Shown here: piece by piece, positions 1 to 8,587 of the stretch | Numbering within the stretch: the stretch's first letter is position 1 | How the letters are laid out: the number at the start of each line of letters is the position of its first letter | Source: Pyxidicoccus parkwaysis | GTDB taxonomy: Bacteria; Myxococcota; Myxococcia; Myxococcales; Myxococcaceae | Assembly (NCBI RefSeq): GCF_017301735.1 | Contig: NZ_CP071090.1 | Coordinates: 5,012,001-5,076,000 of the forward strand | Direction of reading: 5' to 3' | Length of the DNA: 64,000 nt | Notes under the pieces: generated by a model | What the model saw: only the letters and a program-made list of their open reading frames with translations | Database searches by the model: none | Told to the model about the DNA's origin: nothing | Program-made: the position numbers and the translations under genes

Positions 1-913
1 TGGACGCGAGCGCCTGGCCCACCGCGGCCGGCCGCGCGGACATCCAGATCTCGTTGTACGTGCTCACCGCGCTCGGGTTCACCTGGGTGCGCAGGGCGTC
101 GAACGCCGAGCGCCTCCAGTCCACCGAGAACGTGCCCGTCGCGGCGGGCTGGGTGAAGGTCCCACTGACGCTGGCCGACTGGCCCTCCGTCTGCGTCAGG
201 CTCGCGTTGAGCACCTTGTGCATCGAGCGGTAGGGCACGCCATTGGAGCTCGACTGCAGCCGCATCTGGGCCAGCGAGAACACATCCCCGAGGCTGCTGT
301 CGAGCAGCACGGGGTTGAGCATGTTGGCGTAATCGAAGTTCAGCGCGGAGAACGACGTCGCGCCCGCCAGGGGGAAGCCCGTCTCGTTGCCGAAGAGGTA
401 GCCGAACGCCCCCGGGTTCAATGAATACATGTCCATGTAGTCCCCCGACTGCCAGGGAGACAGGCCGGAAGCGGACACCGTCACGGGGGTCGACAGCGAG
501 GCGAAGGAGCCATCACGGCCCCACTCGGTGGAGCCCAGGTCGAACGTGCGGCCCGTGCTCACCAGGTAGCGCGTGCCCACCTTCAGGTAGATGCGGCCGG
601 ACGGGACGTTGGGCACGGAGATGCTGCCATCCGCGGCGCCCGAGCCCGGATACGCCGTGAACGCCCCCGTCGTTGAATCCCGCGTGTAGGCCACCACCGA
701 CGTGGCGGACTGGTCGTAGGGCGTCGTCACGTTGCCTGACGAGGTGACGAACGTCACCGGGCTCGTACCGGTGACCTGGGTGTTCAGCCCCTGGATGACC
801 TGGGCGGAGTCTTCCGCGACGGAGGACTCCATCGCCTCGCCTTCCTCGATGCCCGCGCAGCCGGCCCCCGTCAGTCCGACGAGGAGACCGAGGGAAAACA
901 ATGAGCTTTTCAT
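1..913 (-). CDS. Putative lipoprotein, partial (3' end beyond window)
   Basis: The reading frame starts at the ATG at 911-913 and runs off the left edge of the window, so only about 304 residues are visible. The N-terminus has a basic start, a hydrophobic core and a cysteine near residue 19 in the context GAGC, which looks like a lipoprotein signal. The -3 position is not the usual leucine, so this is moderate evidence. After a short acidic linker the protein is rich in Ser, Thr and Gly with regular beta-strand-like segments, as in many secreted myxobacterial proteins. I recognise no enzymatic motif. The upstream DNA (about 960-1010) is AT-rich and probably carries the promoter. Function unknown. 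Confidence 0.75.
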   Translation of the reverse strand, partial: MKSSLFSLGLLVGLTGAGCAGIEEGEAMESSVAEDSAQVIQGLNTQVTGTSPVTFVTSSGNVTTPYDQSATSVVAYTRDSTTGAFTAYPGSGAADGSISVPNVPSGRIYLKVGTRYLVSTGRTFDLGSTEWGRDGSFASLSTPVTVSASGLSPWQSGDYMDMYSLNPGAFGYLFGNETGFPLAGATSFSALNFDYANMLNPVLLDSSLGDVFSLAQMRLQSSSNGVPYRSMHKVLNASLTQTEGQSASVSGTFTQPAATGTFSVDWRRSAFDALRTQVNPSAVSTYNEIWMSARPAAVGQALAS

Positions 914-1432
914 GATGATGACATCCCGTTGAGAAGCGGCGTCCGGAATGGTGCCGCTCGACATGTTTTATATCTCGCGTATCTGACATTGATTGACGTG
1001 TCTGGGTTTTGATTTCTCTCTCGGAAACTGTGAAAAGGCGAACCCGCCGACGGGCCCGTACGGCACCGGTCGCCGTGTCGCTGGCGTCAGGAAACTCTCT
1101 TCGACACATGAATATGTCTTTGAATGGCGACGTCAGCATCGCGCTTCGATGGAGGCTGCGATGCTCGCCGTGCCGACCTGGGCCCGCGCGACCCGACCTC
1201 CAGCGCCATGTCAGAGGGGGCTGGTAGGGTCCTCTTCGTTCGCCAATCCCCGAGCGGTCGAAGCGGGGGGCACCATGCGCGTATGGGGAGGGTCGTACCG
1301 CTGCTCGTGAGAGTCGCGGAAGTCTTACCGCGAGGGGCCTGCCTCATCACGGCCGCGCGAAGTGCTGTTGCTCACCGTCAAGGTGGGTTGTTGCCAGGGC
1401 CCTGGGCCTTTGCTGGGTGGAGGCTTGCATCT

Positions 1433-1454
1433 GCGCTGTCGCCGGCGACAGCGC
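1433..1454. repeat. 22-nt perfect palindrome
   Basis: The two 11-nt halves GCGCTGTCGCC and GGCGACAGCGC are exact reverse complements with no spacer. It lies directly beyond the stop of the transposase relic on the minus strand. No T-run follows it. It could be part of an insertion-sequence end, a protein-binding site, or chance. Confidence 0.5.
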
Positions 1455-1460
1455 TGGTGC

Positions 1461-1580
1461 TCACCTCCGTACGCCAAGACCCTTGAGCCTGCCTCCACAC
1501 CTCACGCAGGCAAACACGTCGAAGTCGAACGTCCTCCTGCGCAACTCGCCCCAGTCCACTCGCGGTGTCCTCTCCTTCAT
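1461..1580 (-). pseudogene. IS91-type transposase C-terminal relic
   Basis: The minus strand encodes about 39 residues including RVDWGELRRRTFDFDVFACV and then RCGGRLKGLGV. From memory this resembles the C-terminal segment of IS91-like transposases common in Myxococcaceae, where W-x-x-L-x-R-x-F then D-V-F-x-C-x-R-C-G-G-R precedes the end of the protein. The reading frame breaks just after GGRLK, where intact copies continue for roughly 40 residues. A shifted frame still shows residues similar to the expected tail. No upstream transposase sequence is visible nearby, so this is a fragment. Family assignment is from recalled motifs, not a search. Confidence 0.55.
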
Positions 1581-2172
1581 CCGCTCCTTCCCGGCCGCGG
1601 CCTCGAGCCCCTCGCTCCCCTCCTCCGCACCTGCTTGAGGGAACGGAGGGTACGGCGGCGCCGCAACCGAGAGCAGTCCATGCACCATCACTGGAATCAC
1701 ACACATATCCTGTTCGGGAAGTGACCGCTCGGGAGGGTTTGGTGGCGCGGGTGCATTCAGCGCCACCGGCAATCCAGGCAGGCCTGGGCAGCCTGACGCG
1801 GGGCGGCGGTGGTGGCGCGGGCAATGACACCCCGGCCGAAGACCCAAACAAAACAATGGTCATCAATTGCAGCGGCGGCAGAGTTGGCCCTGGTTCTCCT
1901 GAAGTCTTCGGTGTATAGGGATAGGTGCCTCGGGCCCAAGAGGCAGTGCAAACGAAGCTGCGGGCGTGGTGCAGGCAGATGGCGAGGCCACCTTCACCCT
2001 GGGCGACGGTGGTGCGAGCGCCGGCAACGCCGGTGCCCCTGGTGTGAAGGAGTCTGTCTTCAGCAGCCAGCCCATCCAGTAGAAGCGCCGAACTCAAAGG
2101 CAACCACGGTGCCCGGTGCCGCGCCCCGGGCACTGCCTCCGGTGACAACTTCCAACACCAAGGAGTGGGACA

Positions 2173-2592
2173 ATGAAGCACGTACGTTCGTGGATGCTGT
2201 GCGTAGGGCTGCTGGGGCTTGCCGGCTGTGGAGCGCCTGAAGAAAGACCGATGGTGGCGCCCAACCCACCGAAAAGCGGGAGCGCCAGCGACACGCAGGT
2301 AACGGCGGCGAGCACAGGTTCGCTCATTGCAGTGATCGGCGGATGCTACTACACGTCTTCAAGAGGCGGCCTCGTCAGCTGCACAGGGGACGTGGGCAGC
2401 GGGACGCCGCCGTACACGTATTGGTGGAAGTGGAACAGCGGTGCCTGGACGACGGGCGCGCAGTCCCAGAGCTTCGGGTGCTCGAGCATCTGCACGATCT
2501 CCTTCAAAGCCCAGGACGCGGCGGGCGTCTGGAGCGAGGAGTCGTCGGAAACCTGCAATCCCATCGACCGGGATTGTGTGCCTGGGCCCTGA
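2173..2592 (+). CDS. Small lipoprotein, unknown function
   Basis: A 139-residue protein with a clear type II signal: basic start, hydrophobic core and LAGC at residues 16-19, so the mature protein would be lipid-anchored at Cys19. The start is supported by AAGGAG about 9 nt upstream. After a Pro/Ser-rich linker the mature part (about residues 45-139) has six cysteines and repeated aromatic residues, with PPYTYWWKWNSGAW suggesting a small beta-sandwich stabilised by disulphides. It resembles Ig-like or PKD-like modules in outline only. The gene is isolated, flanked by relics on both sides. No function can be assigned. Confidence 0.8.
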   Translation: MKHVRSWMLCVGLLGLAGCGAPEERPMVAPNPPKSGSASDTQVTAASTGSLIAVIGGCYYTSSRGGLVSCTGDVGSGTPPYTYWWKWNSGAWTTGAQSQSFGCSSICTISFKAQDAAGVWSEESSETCNPIDRDCVPGP

Positions 2593-2736
2593 TGAGTCAC
2601 CGCTTCCCAGGTTCCTGACTGGAAGCTCCGCGCTCGGCTTGCGGCGCGGAGCCTTCAGGTGCTGACACGGAGCCGCACTCATGCGTCGGCCATGTCCCCA
2701 TGAGACGTGCACCGTGGTGGCTACCGAGAAGTGCGC

Positions 2737-2754
2737 GTCACCCGCATCGGTGAC
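2737..2754. repeat. Short hairpin (6-bp stem)
   Basis: GTCACC and GGTGAC pair around a 6-nt loop just beyond the 3' end of the minus-strand relic at 2790-3104. It has no following T-run and may be a weak terminator or chance. Confidence 0.3.
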
Positions 2755-2759
2755 TCTCA

Positions 2760-2776
2760 GCGGGAATCGAACCCGC
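2760..2776 (-). other. tRNA T-arm-like sequence without the rest of a tRNA
   Basis: On the minus strand, GCGGG-TTCGATT-CCCGC forms a perfect 5-bp T-stem with a canonical T-loop. The 3' side continues with a plausible 7-nt acceptor strand, but no matching 5' acceptor, D-arm or anticodon arm is present upstream. It may be the 3' remnant of a tRNA left by an integration event, or coincidence. Confidence 0.35.
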
Positions 2777-2789
2777 CGCCCGGGACGTG

Positions 2790-3104
2790 TCAGGCCTTGT
2801 GGAAGGTCTTCGCGAGGAACTTCTCGACGCGAGACTTCTCGGGCTCAACCGTGCTCGCGGGCGAGGCCACGCTCGTGGCGCCGGCGAGGGCGGGACGCAG
2901 GCCCGACGCGATGCCCGGCTTGACGTGGTGACGCAGGTCCACCGCCACGTCGGACTTCACGTGGGTGCCCACGCCCACCGCGGCATTCACGTCCGCAGAG
3001 TGCTTGAGGAAGCCATTCTCCAGGCCGACCTTGCCGCCCGCCTGGGTCGCCGCGCCCGCCACCGCGCCCGCAGGACAGGCCGATTGAGCCCCCTTGGGGC
3101 ACAC
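2790..3104 (-). pseudogene. Gene relic, C-terminal part of an unknown protein
   Basis: The minus strand has an open frame of 104 codons from a GTG at 3104. Its last 75 or so codons have the G/C third positions and amino-acid mix of a real myxobacterial gene (Lys/Glu-rich tail ending EKFLAKTFHKA). The first 25 codons look random, with no ribosome site or signal. I therefore read it as the 3' end of a gene whose 5' part was lost near 3100, where the plus-strand PPC-domain fragment begins. It could also be an intact small gene. No family recognised. Confidence 0.4.
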
Positions 3105-3189
3105 GCCTGCCCAGGCCGCGCTCCCATTAGGTGCGTGGCAGGAACCGCCGGCCTATTGGCTGTCTTGAGCCTCAACACCACACGGCCTG

Positions 3190-3503
3190 GGGTGGCCCTC
3201 GTGCCGGGGCCAACCTCTCACATACCGTGGGCAAGCCCAGGTGCTACGGTGTACGAGGTGGACGTGCCGGCGGGCTACAAGCTCCTCCAGGTGACAGCCT
3301 CCCAGACGGGCCAGTTCACGCTCTACGTGCGCCATGGTGACGCGCCGGCCGTGCCGAGCGCGGTGGACTGCACCGCGAGCAGCACCACCCTGCCGGCGGT
3401 CTGCGCCATTCCCAATCCTCTGCCCGGCAAGGCCTACGTCATGGTCGAGGGCGTCAGCAACGACTTCACCTGCAATCTGCGCGTGGACGTGCTCACGAAG
3501 TAG
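3190..3503 (+). pseudogene. PPC-like domain fragment (5'-truncated exported protein)
   Basis: About 100 residues on the plus strand look like a bacterial pre-peptidase C-terminal (PPC) domain: a VYEVDVPAGYKLLQVTAS strand, TGQFTLYVRHGDAP, a cysteine pair, GKAYVMVEG and a terminal RVDVLTK strand. Such domains sit at the C-terminus of secreted metallo- and serine proteases and are often cleaved after export. Here there is no protease domain, signal peptide or credible start upstream. The frame merely stays open through the antisense of the neighbouring relic. A GTG near 3192 could start a stand-alone domain, but the likelier reading is the tail of a lost protease gene. Confidence 0.5.
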
Positions 3504-3574
3504 CGTCCCGTCCCTGAGGGGGAGTCGCGCTCGACACACGACTCCCCCTTCGGGCAACGGCCCTCACCGCGGCC

Positions 3575-3760
3575 TCACACGTCGAGCACATCGCCGAAGA
3601 CGAGCGGCGCGACGATGGACGCATCGCGCTCCACGACGTGCTTCGGCGTGCCGACGCCCAGCTTGCCCCACGTGCTCTTCTCGTTGGGCACCGCGCCGGA
3701 GTACGAGCCGTAGCGCGTCGTCGGGAGCGCGGGCTCGTGAGCGCCGGGGACAGAGCGCAC
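3575..3760 (-). pseudogene. Short 3' gene remnant, unidentified
   Basis: A 61-codon minus-strand frame from a GTG. The last 45 codons read like genuine protein (GSYSGAVPNEKSTWGKLGVG ... IVAPLVFGDVLDV) with G/C third positions. It begins 13 nt after the stop of the delta-60 protein gene on the same strand, with no clear ribosome site. It looks like the C-terminus of a larger protein, possibly a hydrolase, but I cannot name the family. Confidence 0.35.
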
Positions 3761-3773
3761 CTCGGCTCAGGCC

Positions 3774-5171
3774 TCAGTTCCCGTGGCGGGAGAGACGGAT
3801 GTAGCCGCCGCTGTATCCCCCCTCGATGATCTTCCCATCCGACTGGAAGCCGATGCCCGCACCCCGGTCATCGCTGTTCGTGAAGCCCTCGAACGTGAAC
3901 GCACCACCGCCCAGGAAGGAGGAGTCCAGGCCTCCCGTCGGGAGGAACCGCAGCAGGGCCGCGTCGTAGTTGTTCGCGCGCGCGGTGAGGCTCGTGTAGC
4001 CATCCGCCACGATCTTCCCGTCCGCCTGGATCGCCAACTGGGAGATCATGTTGTAGACGGGGCCAAAGCTGATGAAGACCTGCCCCGTACCGTTGAAGGT
4101 CGTATCGAATGCGGTGCCGTTCGCGTTCAGCCGGAAGAGCGTCATGTAGTACTGGCTTCCCGCGGGGTAGTAGGCGTTGCCCCCGACCAGGATCTTCCCA
4201 TCGGTCTGCACTGCCACCGCCTGGGGCTGGTCGGTGCTTCCGAACACGTTGATCTTCAGGGCGCCTCCGCCTCCGAAAGTCGAATCGAGCGCCCCCGAGG
4301 CGGTGAAGCGCACCAGGCCAAAGTCCGGCAGCGTCCCCGTGGAGTAGGTGAGCCCCACGACAAGCACCTTGCCGTCCGGCTGCAGGGCCATGTCCGTCAC
4401 GCTGTCATTGCTGCCCGATGCGAAACCGTAGACGCTCCGGCCCCCGGCTCCGAACGTACCGTCCAGTGCGCCCGTGCTCGTGAACCGGGCTACCACGAAG
4501 TCATTGTTGGTGTTGTTGGAGGATGTCCCCGACAGCAGGATCCGACCGTCCGGCTGGATGACCACGTCGCGGGACTGGTCATACATCACGTAATTGTAGA
4601 TGACCAATCCTCCCGCCCCGAACGTCGTGTCGAGGGCACCGCTGGCCGTATAGCGGAGCAAGGCGAAGTCCGTCGCTCCCCCCGGATCCCGCGTGGCCGC
4701 GATGACAATCTTCCCATCCGGCTGAAGCGCCGCGCGCGCGGGAGGAGCGTTGCAGGCGCCCGAGCTGAGCATCGTCGTCACCAGCCCCCCAGCGAAGGTC
4801 GTGTCGATCGTCCCATCGGCGTTGTACCGGGAGGCGAACACGCCGCAGCTCGTGCTCGTCCGGACGTTTCCAGTGACCACGATCCGGTCGTCCGGTTGCA
4901 CCAGCACCGAGTCGGGTATCAGCGTCGCGCCGCTGACCTGGAAGAGGGCGATGCCCCCCGCGCCGAACGATGGATCGAAGTCCCCCGGCGCCACGAGGGA
5001 GGCCAGGGAAGGGTCGCTTCCCGCAACGTCGGAGGAAGCGCTCAGGTCCACGACCTGGGACGGAGCGCCCGCATTGAGGGTCAGCGGTGCCGCCCCAGCG
5101 AAGGCGGTCGTCACGGGTGCGGACAAGAACAAGGCTGCCATTGCCAGCAACGGCATATTTTCTCTCGACAT
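3774..5171 (-). CDS. Secreted delta-60-repeat beta-propeller protein
   Basis: A 465-residue exported protein. The start at 5171 is favoured because GAGGGA lies 7 nt upstream; an in-frame ATG at 5177 would overlap that site. The N-terminus is a Sec signal (MPLLAMAALFLSAPVTTAFA). The rest consists of seven repeats of about 55 residues with the delta-60 signature [Q]-P/A/S-D-G-K-I followed by D-F-x-L-x-R-[FY]-x-x-x-G-x-L-D-x-T-F-G. Seven units suggest a seven-bladed propeller. Proteins of this type occur on predatory delta-proteobacteria surfaces; their role is unknown and binding or adhesion is the usual guess. The upstream DNA (5265-5345) is unusually AT-rich and probably holds the promoter. 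Confidence 0.9.
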   Translation of the reverse strand: MSRENMPLLAMAALFLSAPVTTAFAGAAPLTLNAGAPSQVVDLSASSDVAGSDPSLASLVAPGDFDPSFGAGGIALFQVSGATLIPDSVLVQPDDRIVVTGNVRTSTSCGVFASRYNADGTIDTTFAGGLVTTMLSSGACNAPPARAALQPDGKIVIAATRDPGGATDFALLRYTASGALDTTFGAGGLVIYNYVMYDQSRDVVIQPDGRILLSGTSSNNTNNDFVVARFTSTGALDGTFGAGGRSVYGFASGSNDSVTDMALQPDGKVLVVGLTYSTGTLPDFGLVRFTASGALDSTFGGGGALKINVFGSTDQPQAVAVQTDGKILVGGNAYYPAGSQYYMTLFRLNANGTAFDTTFNGTGQVFISFGPVYNMISQLAIQADGKIVADGYTSLTARANNYDAALLRFLPTGGLDSSFLGGGAFTFEGFTNSDDRGAGIGFQSDGKIIEGGYSGGYIRLSRHGN

Positions 5172-5177
5172 GGACAT

Positions 5178-6616
5178 TCCCTCAAGGCGGTTACGGGTGA
5201 TGCAGGAGCGGCGTTCGCTTGGACGTCTGTCTCCAACCAATACAACCCAGGAACAGCAAAAGATGCTCGTCGCGAATAACCTCACAATTAGTACATTTCA
5301 AGACAATCACGCAAATTCCAGAACTGTCAATCATTTGCGCCGCTGCTGTCATACACGTCCAGGAAGCGTGCCCCGCCTCCTCCATCCGGAGCTGGATGAG
5401 GCCCAGGCACAGCGGAGCGGAGCTGAAGTCACAGCTCCCGCGAGAAGCATGAGCGCTCTTCAGCGCCGCTCAAGGCCGGAACATGCAGCTCGTTCCGAAG
5501 GACGAGACGGAGCTCCAGGGATAGTGCCCGCAGGCGAGTCCTCCGGGACTCCACTGTCGACGACAGGCGCGTCCCCGCCCCTCGCCAGCAGCGACCCGAC
5601 CAGGGCCGTCATCCACACACCACGGCACATCCAGCCCTGCATTTGCATCCTCTTCTCCCATGTCTGGGATGACCCGACGTGTTGTACCGAGTGCTTCGAA
5701 CAGGCCGCGCGTGGCGGCCATGCTCCGTGCCCGGTACCGCCGAATCTCCAGAGCCGACGTGGGGAAAAGTCATGCGGACAAACCTCAGATGACCCGGGGA
5801 AACCGGCCTCCGTGCTTCCGCACCACGAAGGCCAGGGGCACCGCGGGGAGCACGATGAACCGCTCCGCCGGACCGGACCTTCATGGCGACTCCTTGGGGA
5901 GCACGCGCACGGCGTGGCGGGTACCGGGGAGCGGCGTGGGTGATGGTGGGAAGTCCGTCCCTCGCGCCGAGTGTTCCAGCCAGCGCTGGACGGTCTCGGG
6001 AGTCGGAGCGCTCCGGGCGTCGGAGGCGAGCACCACCACCAGCGCCTCCTGTTCGGGGGCGGCATCCAGCTCCAGGCTCCCGGGCAACACCCATCGGCCC
6101 GGCCCCATGGACAGCGCGCCGCCGGTGGTCTCGAAACAGCAGTTGTCAGTGAGGCGGGACGCGTGTCAGGAACGGTCGCGTTGCTTGTCGGCCACGCGTT
6201 GCTGGAGTTGTGACAACACCAGACGCGCGGACGCCACGTTGGTCGCGCACGGCGTACGGCAAGGTATGGCCAGACGATCGCGCAGCAGCGCCAAGGGCCG
6301 GGGGAGCGTCGCTCAGAAGTCGAATCCACTGCGCGTGCTGTCGAGGAGCCTCCACTTCAATTGGACGGGTCGCTGGCGCCCAATGAAACACAGCCATCGA
6401 CCGTCCAAGTCATGGCGGGACAAGGGATTGCCTCCACCCAGACTCGATGCGGGCCCCATCGGACAGGGCGTCGACCGGGCAGGGTTTTGACCCATGGCGG
6501 CCCCTTCTTCACGAAAGTTGGATTTCCTTCGAGCAGCCGCCGGGTGCGGGGATTATCAGGCGGGCCCCATCGGTCGGGAGCACGCATCGCCGGCTCCCCT
6601 CCCCCAGGAGGCACAC
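5178..6616. other. Non-coding stretch with gene relics
   Basis: About 1.4 kb without an intact gene. An AT-rich patch at 5265-5345 precedes the minus-strand delta-60 gene. At 5470-5720 two overlapping minus-strand frames each carry protein-like pieces: a signal-peptide-like MTALVGSLLARGGDAP in one, and a tail ending SSVSSFGTSCMFRP in the next. This suggests a frameshifted small exported protein. A clearer relic lies at 5881-6122. Frames at 6176-6300 also read like protein (ARLVLSQLQQRVADKQR). Nothing here can be called a functional gene. Confidence 0.45.
5881..6122 (-). pseudogene. Relic of a protein C-terminus
   Basis: A minus-strand frame encodes GRWVLPGSLELDAAPEQEAL followed by VVVLASDARSAPTPETVQRW and ends HAVRVLPKESP-stop. 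The pattern of beta strand, L-D-x-A-P-x-x-E and then a short helix matches the tail of small myxobacterial envelope or regulatory proteins that I recall only loosely, possibly DUF4384-like. The frame is cut upstream by a stop near 6176, after which a different frame continues plausibly coding. It is probably a decayed gene; the ATG at 6106-6108 is unlikely to be a true start. Confidence 0.4.
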
Positions 6617-7324
6617 ATGAAGATTGGCATCATTGGTGCGGGCAACATCGGCGCCACGCTGGCGCGCAAGTGGGTGAAGCTGGGTCACGAGGTCTCCCTG
6701 GCGAACTCGCGGGGCCCCGACTCGCTCCGGGAACTCGCGAAGGAGATCGGCGCCAAGGCCGTCACGGCGGAGCAGGCGGCGAGAAGTGGCGAAGTCGTGG
6801 TCTTCACCATCCCCCAGCGCGCGGTGCTGGACATACAGAAGAGCCTCTTCGAGGGCGTGCCCGCCGACGTGGTCGTCATCGACACCGGCAACTACTACCC
6901 GACCCGTGACGGCTCCATCCCCGCGCTCGAGGGAGGCCAGACGGAGAGCGTCTGGGTCAGCGAGCGGCTCGGCAGGCCGGTGGTCAAGGCCTTCAACAAC
7001 ATCTACTCCCATTCCCTCGCGGAGAAGAGCCAGCCCCCAGGCACGCCGGGCCGCATCGCGCTCCCCGTCGCGGGCGCGGCCGAGGCCAAGGCGAAGGTCC
7101 TGCGTCTCATCGACGCGCTCGGCTTCGACCCGGTCGACGCGGGGGACCTCGAGGGCTCCTGGCGTCAGCAGCCAGGCACGCCCTGCTACACCCAGGATCT
7201 CGACGCCCCGAAGCTGAAGGCCGCCCTCGCCGCCTCGGACCGGAGCCGCATCCCCGAGTACCGCAAGGCCGCGGATGACGCGGCGAAGCCCTACTTCATC
7301 GCGCAGGGCCCGCGAAAGCCGTAG
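6617..7324 (+). CDS. NADP-binding F420-oxidoreductase-like protein
   Basis: A 235-residue cytoplasmic Rossmann-fold protein. The start ATG at 6617 has CAGGAGG about 6 nt upstream. Residues 4-12 (GIIGAGNIG) form the dinucleotide-binding loop. SLANSRGPDSL after the second strand fits NADP preference, and VVVFTIPQRAV and DVVVIDTGNYYPTRDG follow the order seen in the NADP oxidoreductase coenzyme-F420-dependent family. VVKAFNNIYSHSL is also typical. Myxobacteria are not known to depend on F420, so the natural cofactor and substrate are uncertain; family members include reductases of small carbonyl or metal substrates. Monocistronic by its position. Confidence 0.85.
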   Translation: MKIGIIGAGNIGATLARKWVKLGHEVSLANSRGPDSLRELAKEIGAKAVTAEQAARSGEVVVFTIPQRAVLDIQKSLFEGVPADVVVIDTGNYYPTRDGSIPALEGGQTESVWVSERLGRPVVKAFNNIYSHSLAEKSQPPGTPGRIALPVAGAAEAKAKVLRLIDALGFDPVDAGDLEGSWRQQPGTPCYTQDLDAPKLKAALAASDRSRIPEYRKAADDAAKPYFIAQGPRKP

Positions 7325-7527
7325 AGCGCGTCGGGAAGAAAGCACCACCGCCCGCAGCCAGCTTTTGAATGGCTGTGCGTATCCATTTCGGAACGAGGCG
7401 CTCGCGGCCACCGCCACACGGTCCGCCAGCGCCTGGCGGCTGCCGTGTCCTTCATCCTGAACCTTCGTCGCTCGAGCAGCCCGATGCGTCGCGCCCGCCC
7501 TGGGCGTCACCCGTGAGCAGACACACC

Positions 7528-8277
7528 ATGCAGATGCGGAACTGGCTCGTCTCGACCGTGCTGGGCCTTGGCCTCGTTGGAGGCGCTGGATGCGGGCCCC
7601 AAGAGGATGGACAGACGCCCGTGGTCCCAGCGGAACCCACCCAGCCGGAGCCCTCGCGGGAAGAGGTGGATGGAAGGGTCTCCGCCATGGCCGCGACGGG
7701 CATTGCCTGGGCGGACTTCTCCGCGACGCAGGTGAAGTATGTCTTCTCCTGCGCCACCAGCGTCTACGCGCACTCGTGTGCGTTCTGCGCCGCCGACGGC
7801 TTGTACTCCTCGGAGTACTTCACCAGTGGCTGCACCTCTCCGGGGGACATCACGAACCGGTGCTTCACGTGTGACAAGGCGCTCTTCCCGGTGACGGAGC
7901 GTGTCGAGCTGCCGGACGGGGACCTCATCGACGTGACCATCGACCACGGCATCGCGGCCTCGAACGTGGTCGAGTTCCGCCTCCAGTCCGCGTCGGGCAT
8001 CAGCCGCTGGAAGCAGGTGACCATTCTCAGCAGCAGCCAGCCGTGGAAGGTGTGGAACGAGTCCGGCAGCAGCTGGTGCAACTGGCCGTCGCCGTCGACC
8101 GCCAATTGCGACACCAACTCGGAGTGGTCGAGCATCGTGCTGGACCCGTCGACCCGGTTCCTCTTCAGCAAGTCGAAGGGCCTCTTCGGAACCCATACCG
8201 ACGTGTATGAGCTCTCGAACCTCTCGGCGCGGCTCACCGGCGGGGATCGCGTGACGTTCCGCTGGGTCAAGGACTGA
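7528..8277 (+). CDS. Cysteine-rich lipoprotein, unknown function
   Basis: A 249-residue protein whose N-terminus has a hydrophobic segment ending GGAGC at residues 18-22, a probable lipobox. Start at ATG 7528; an ATG two codons later is possible, and the ribosome site is weak. After a Pro/Glu-rich linker, residues 75-130 contain a cluster of cysteines (HSCAFCAADG, GCTSPGD, CFTCDKAL). The C-terminal half is Trp/Ser-rich and predicted all-beta. No known domain is recognised. Upstream, 7325-7527 shows nothing but ordinary intergenic DNA. The cysteine-rich part suggests a disulphide-bonded extracytoplasmic fold. Confidence 0.75.
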   Translation: MQMRNWLVSTVLGLGLVGGAGCGPQEDGQTPVVPAEPTQPEPSREEVDGRVSAMAATGIAWADFSATQVKYVFSCATSVYAHSCAFCAADGLYSSEYFTSGCTSPGDITNRCFTCDKALFPVTERVELPDGDLIDVTIDHGIAASNVVEFRLQSASGISRWKQVTILSSSQPWKVWNESGSSWCNWPSPSTANCDTNSEWSSIVLDPSTRFLFSKSKGLFGTHTDVYELSNLSARLTGGDRVTFRWVKD

Positions 8278-8292
8278 TCGGCGCCGCCGCGC

Positions 8293-8447
8293 TCACTTCA
8301 CCAGGCGAAGCACCGCCTGGACCGCGCGCTCTGTTCCGTCCACGCCCTCCAGCGAGGCGGCGAGCGCGTGGGCCCGGATCGTAACGGAGGGCTCCAGGAG
8401 TCGGGAGAGCGCGCTGGCGACAGCGGCGGCATCCAGCGCGGGGGGGC
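8293..8447 (-). pseudogene. Glycosyltransferase-like C-terminal relic
   Basis: About 50 codons ending in a TGA at 8293-8295 encode ALDAAAVASALSRLLEPSVT and then RAHALAASLEGVDGTERAVQ. This is the typical closing pair of helices of GT-B macrolide-type (MGT) glycosyltransferases, where a last regulatory helix is followed by D-G-x-x-R-A. The upstream body is missing: the frame joins an unrelated transposase fragment at a run of seven Cs. Identification rests on pattern only. Confidence 0.45.
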
Positions 8448-8587
8448 CGGACAGCCACCTCCGTCCAGCGCAGCCGTTGCTGCAGGGAGTGCGCCTGGTA
8501 CGCCTGCAGCACGTCATCAGTCCCTTGCGCGGGCAGGGCCCCTCTTTTCTCCAGCAGGCGCAGCACCCGGTGACGCACCGCGTATCG
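8448..8587 (-). pseudogene. IS91-type transposase internal fragment
   Basis: Minus-strand residues HRVLRLLEKRGALPAQGTDD and VLQAYQAHSLQQRLRWTEV match, as I recall it, the segment of myxobacterial IS91-like transposases just before the Zn-finger/HUH core. No catalytic motif is left. It is joined on one side to a glycosyltransferase tail and on the other to a serine-hydrolase-like tail. The fragment at 1461-1580, on the same strand, would come from the other end of such a protein. Confidence 0.5.

Larger units (their letters stand above)
914..2172. other. Long intergenic stretch with decayed sequence
   Basis: No intact gene is supported here. The stretch holds an IS91-type transposase relic (1461-1580), a 22-nt palindrome (1433-1454) and, on the plus strand at about 1924-2082, a short frame ending TLGDGGASAGNAGAPGVKES...PIQ-stop. 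That frame has coding-like third positions but no start or full domain. Another frame at about 1800-1917 also reads like protein but ends in a stop. The simplest reading is eroded coding DNA between the two lipoprotein genes. Confidence 0.5.

Noticed and set aside
1378..2181. 267-aa minus-strand frame in the intergenic region
   Set aside because: Pro/Arg/Ala-rich, no start site or domain. The transposase relic in another frame is the only meaningful part.
5288..5330. TTGACA and TACTAA boxes upstream of the delta-60 gene
   Set aside because: They are separated by 31 nt, too far for one promoter. I note only the AT-rich patch.
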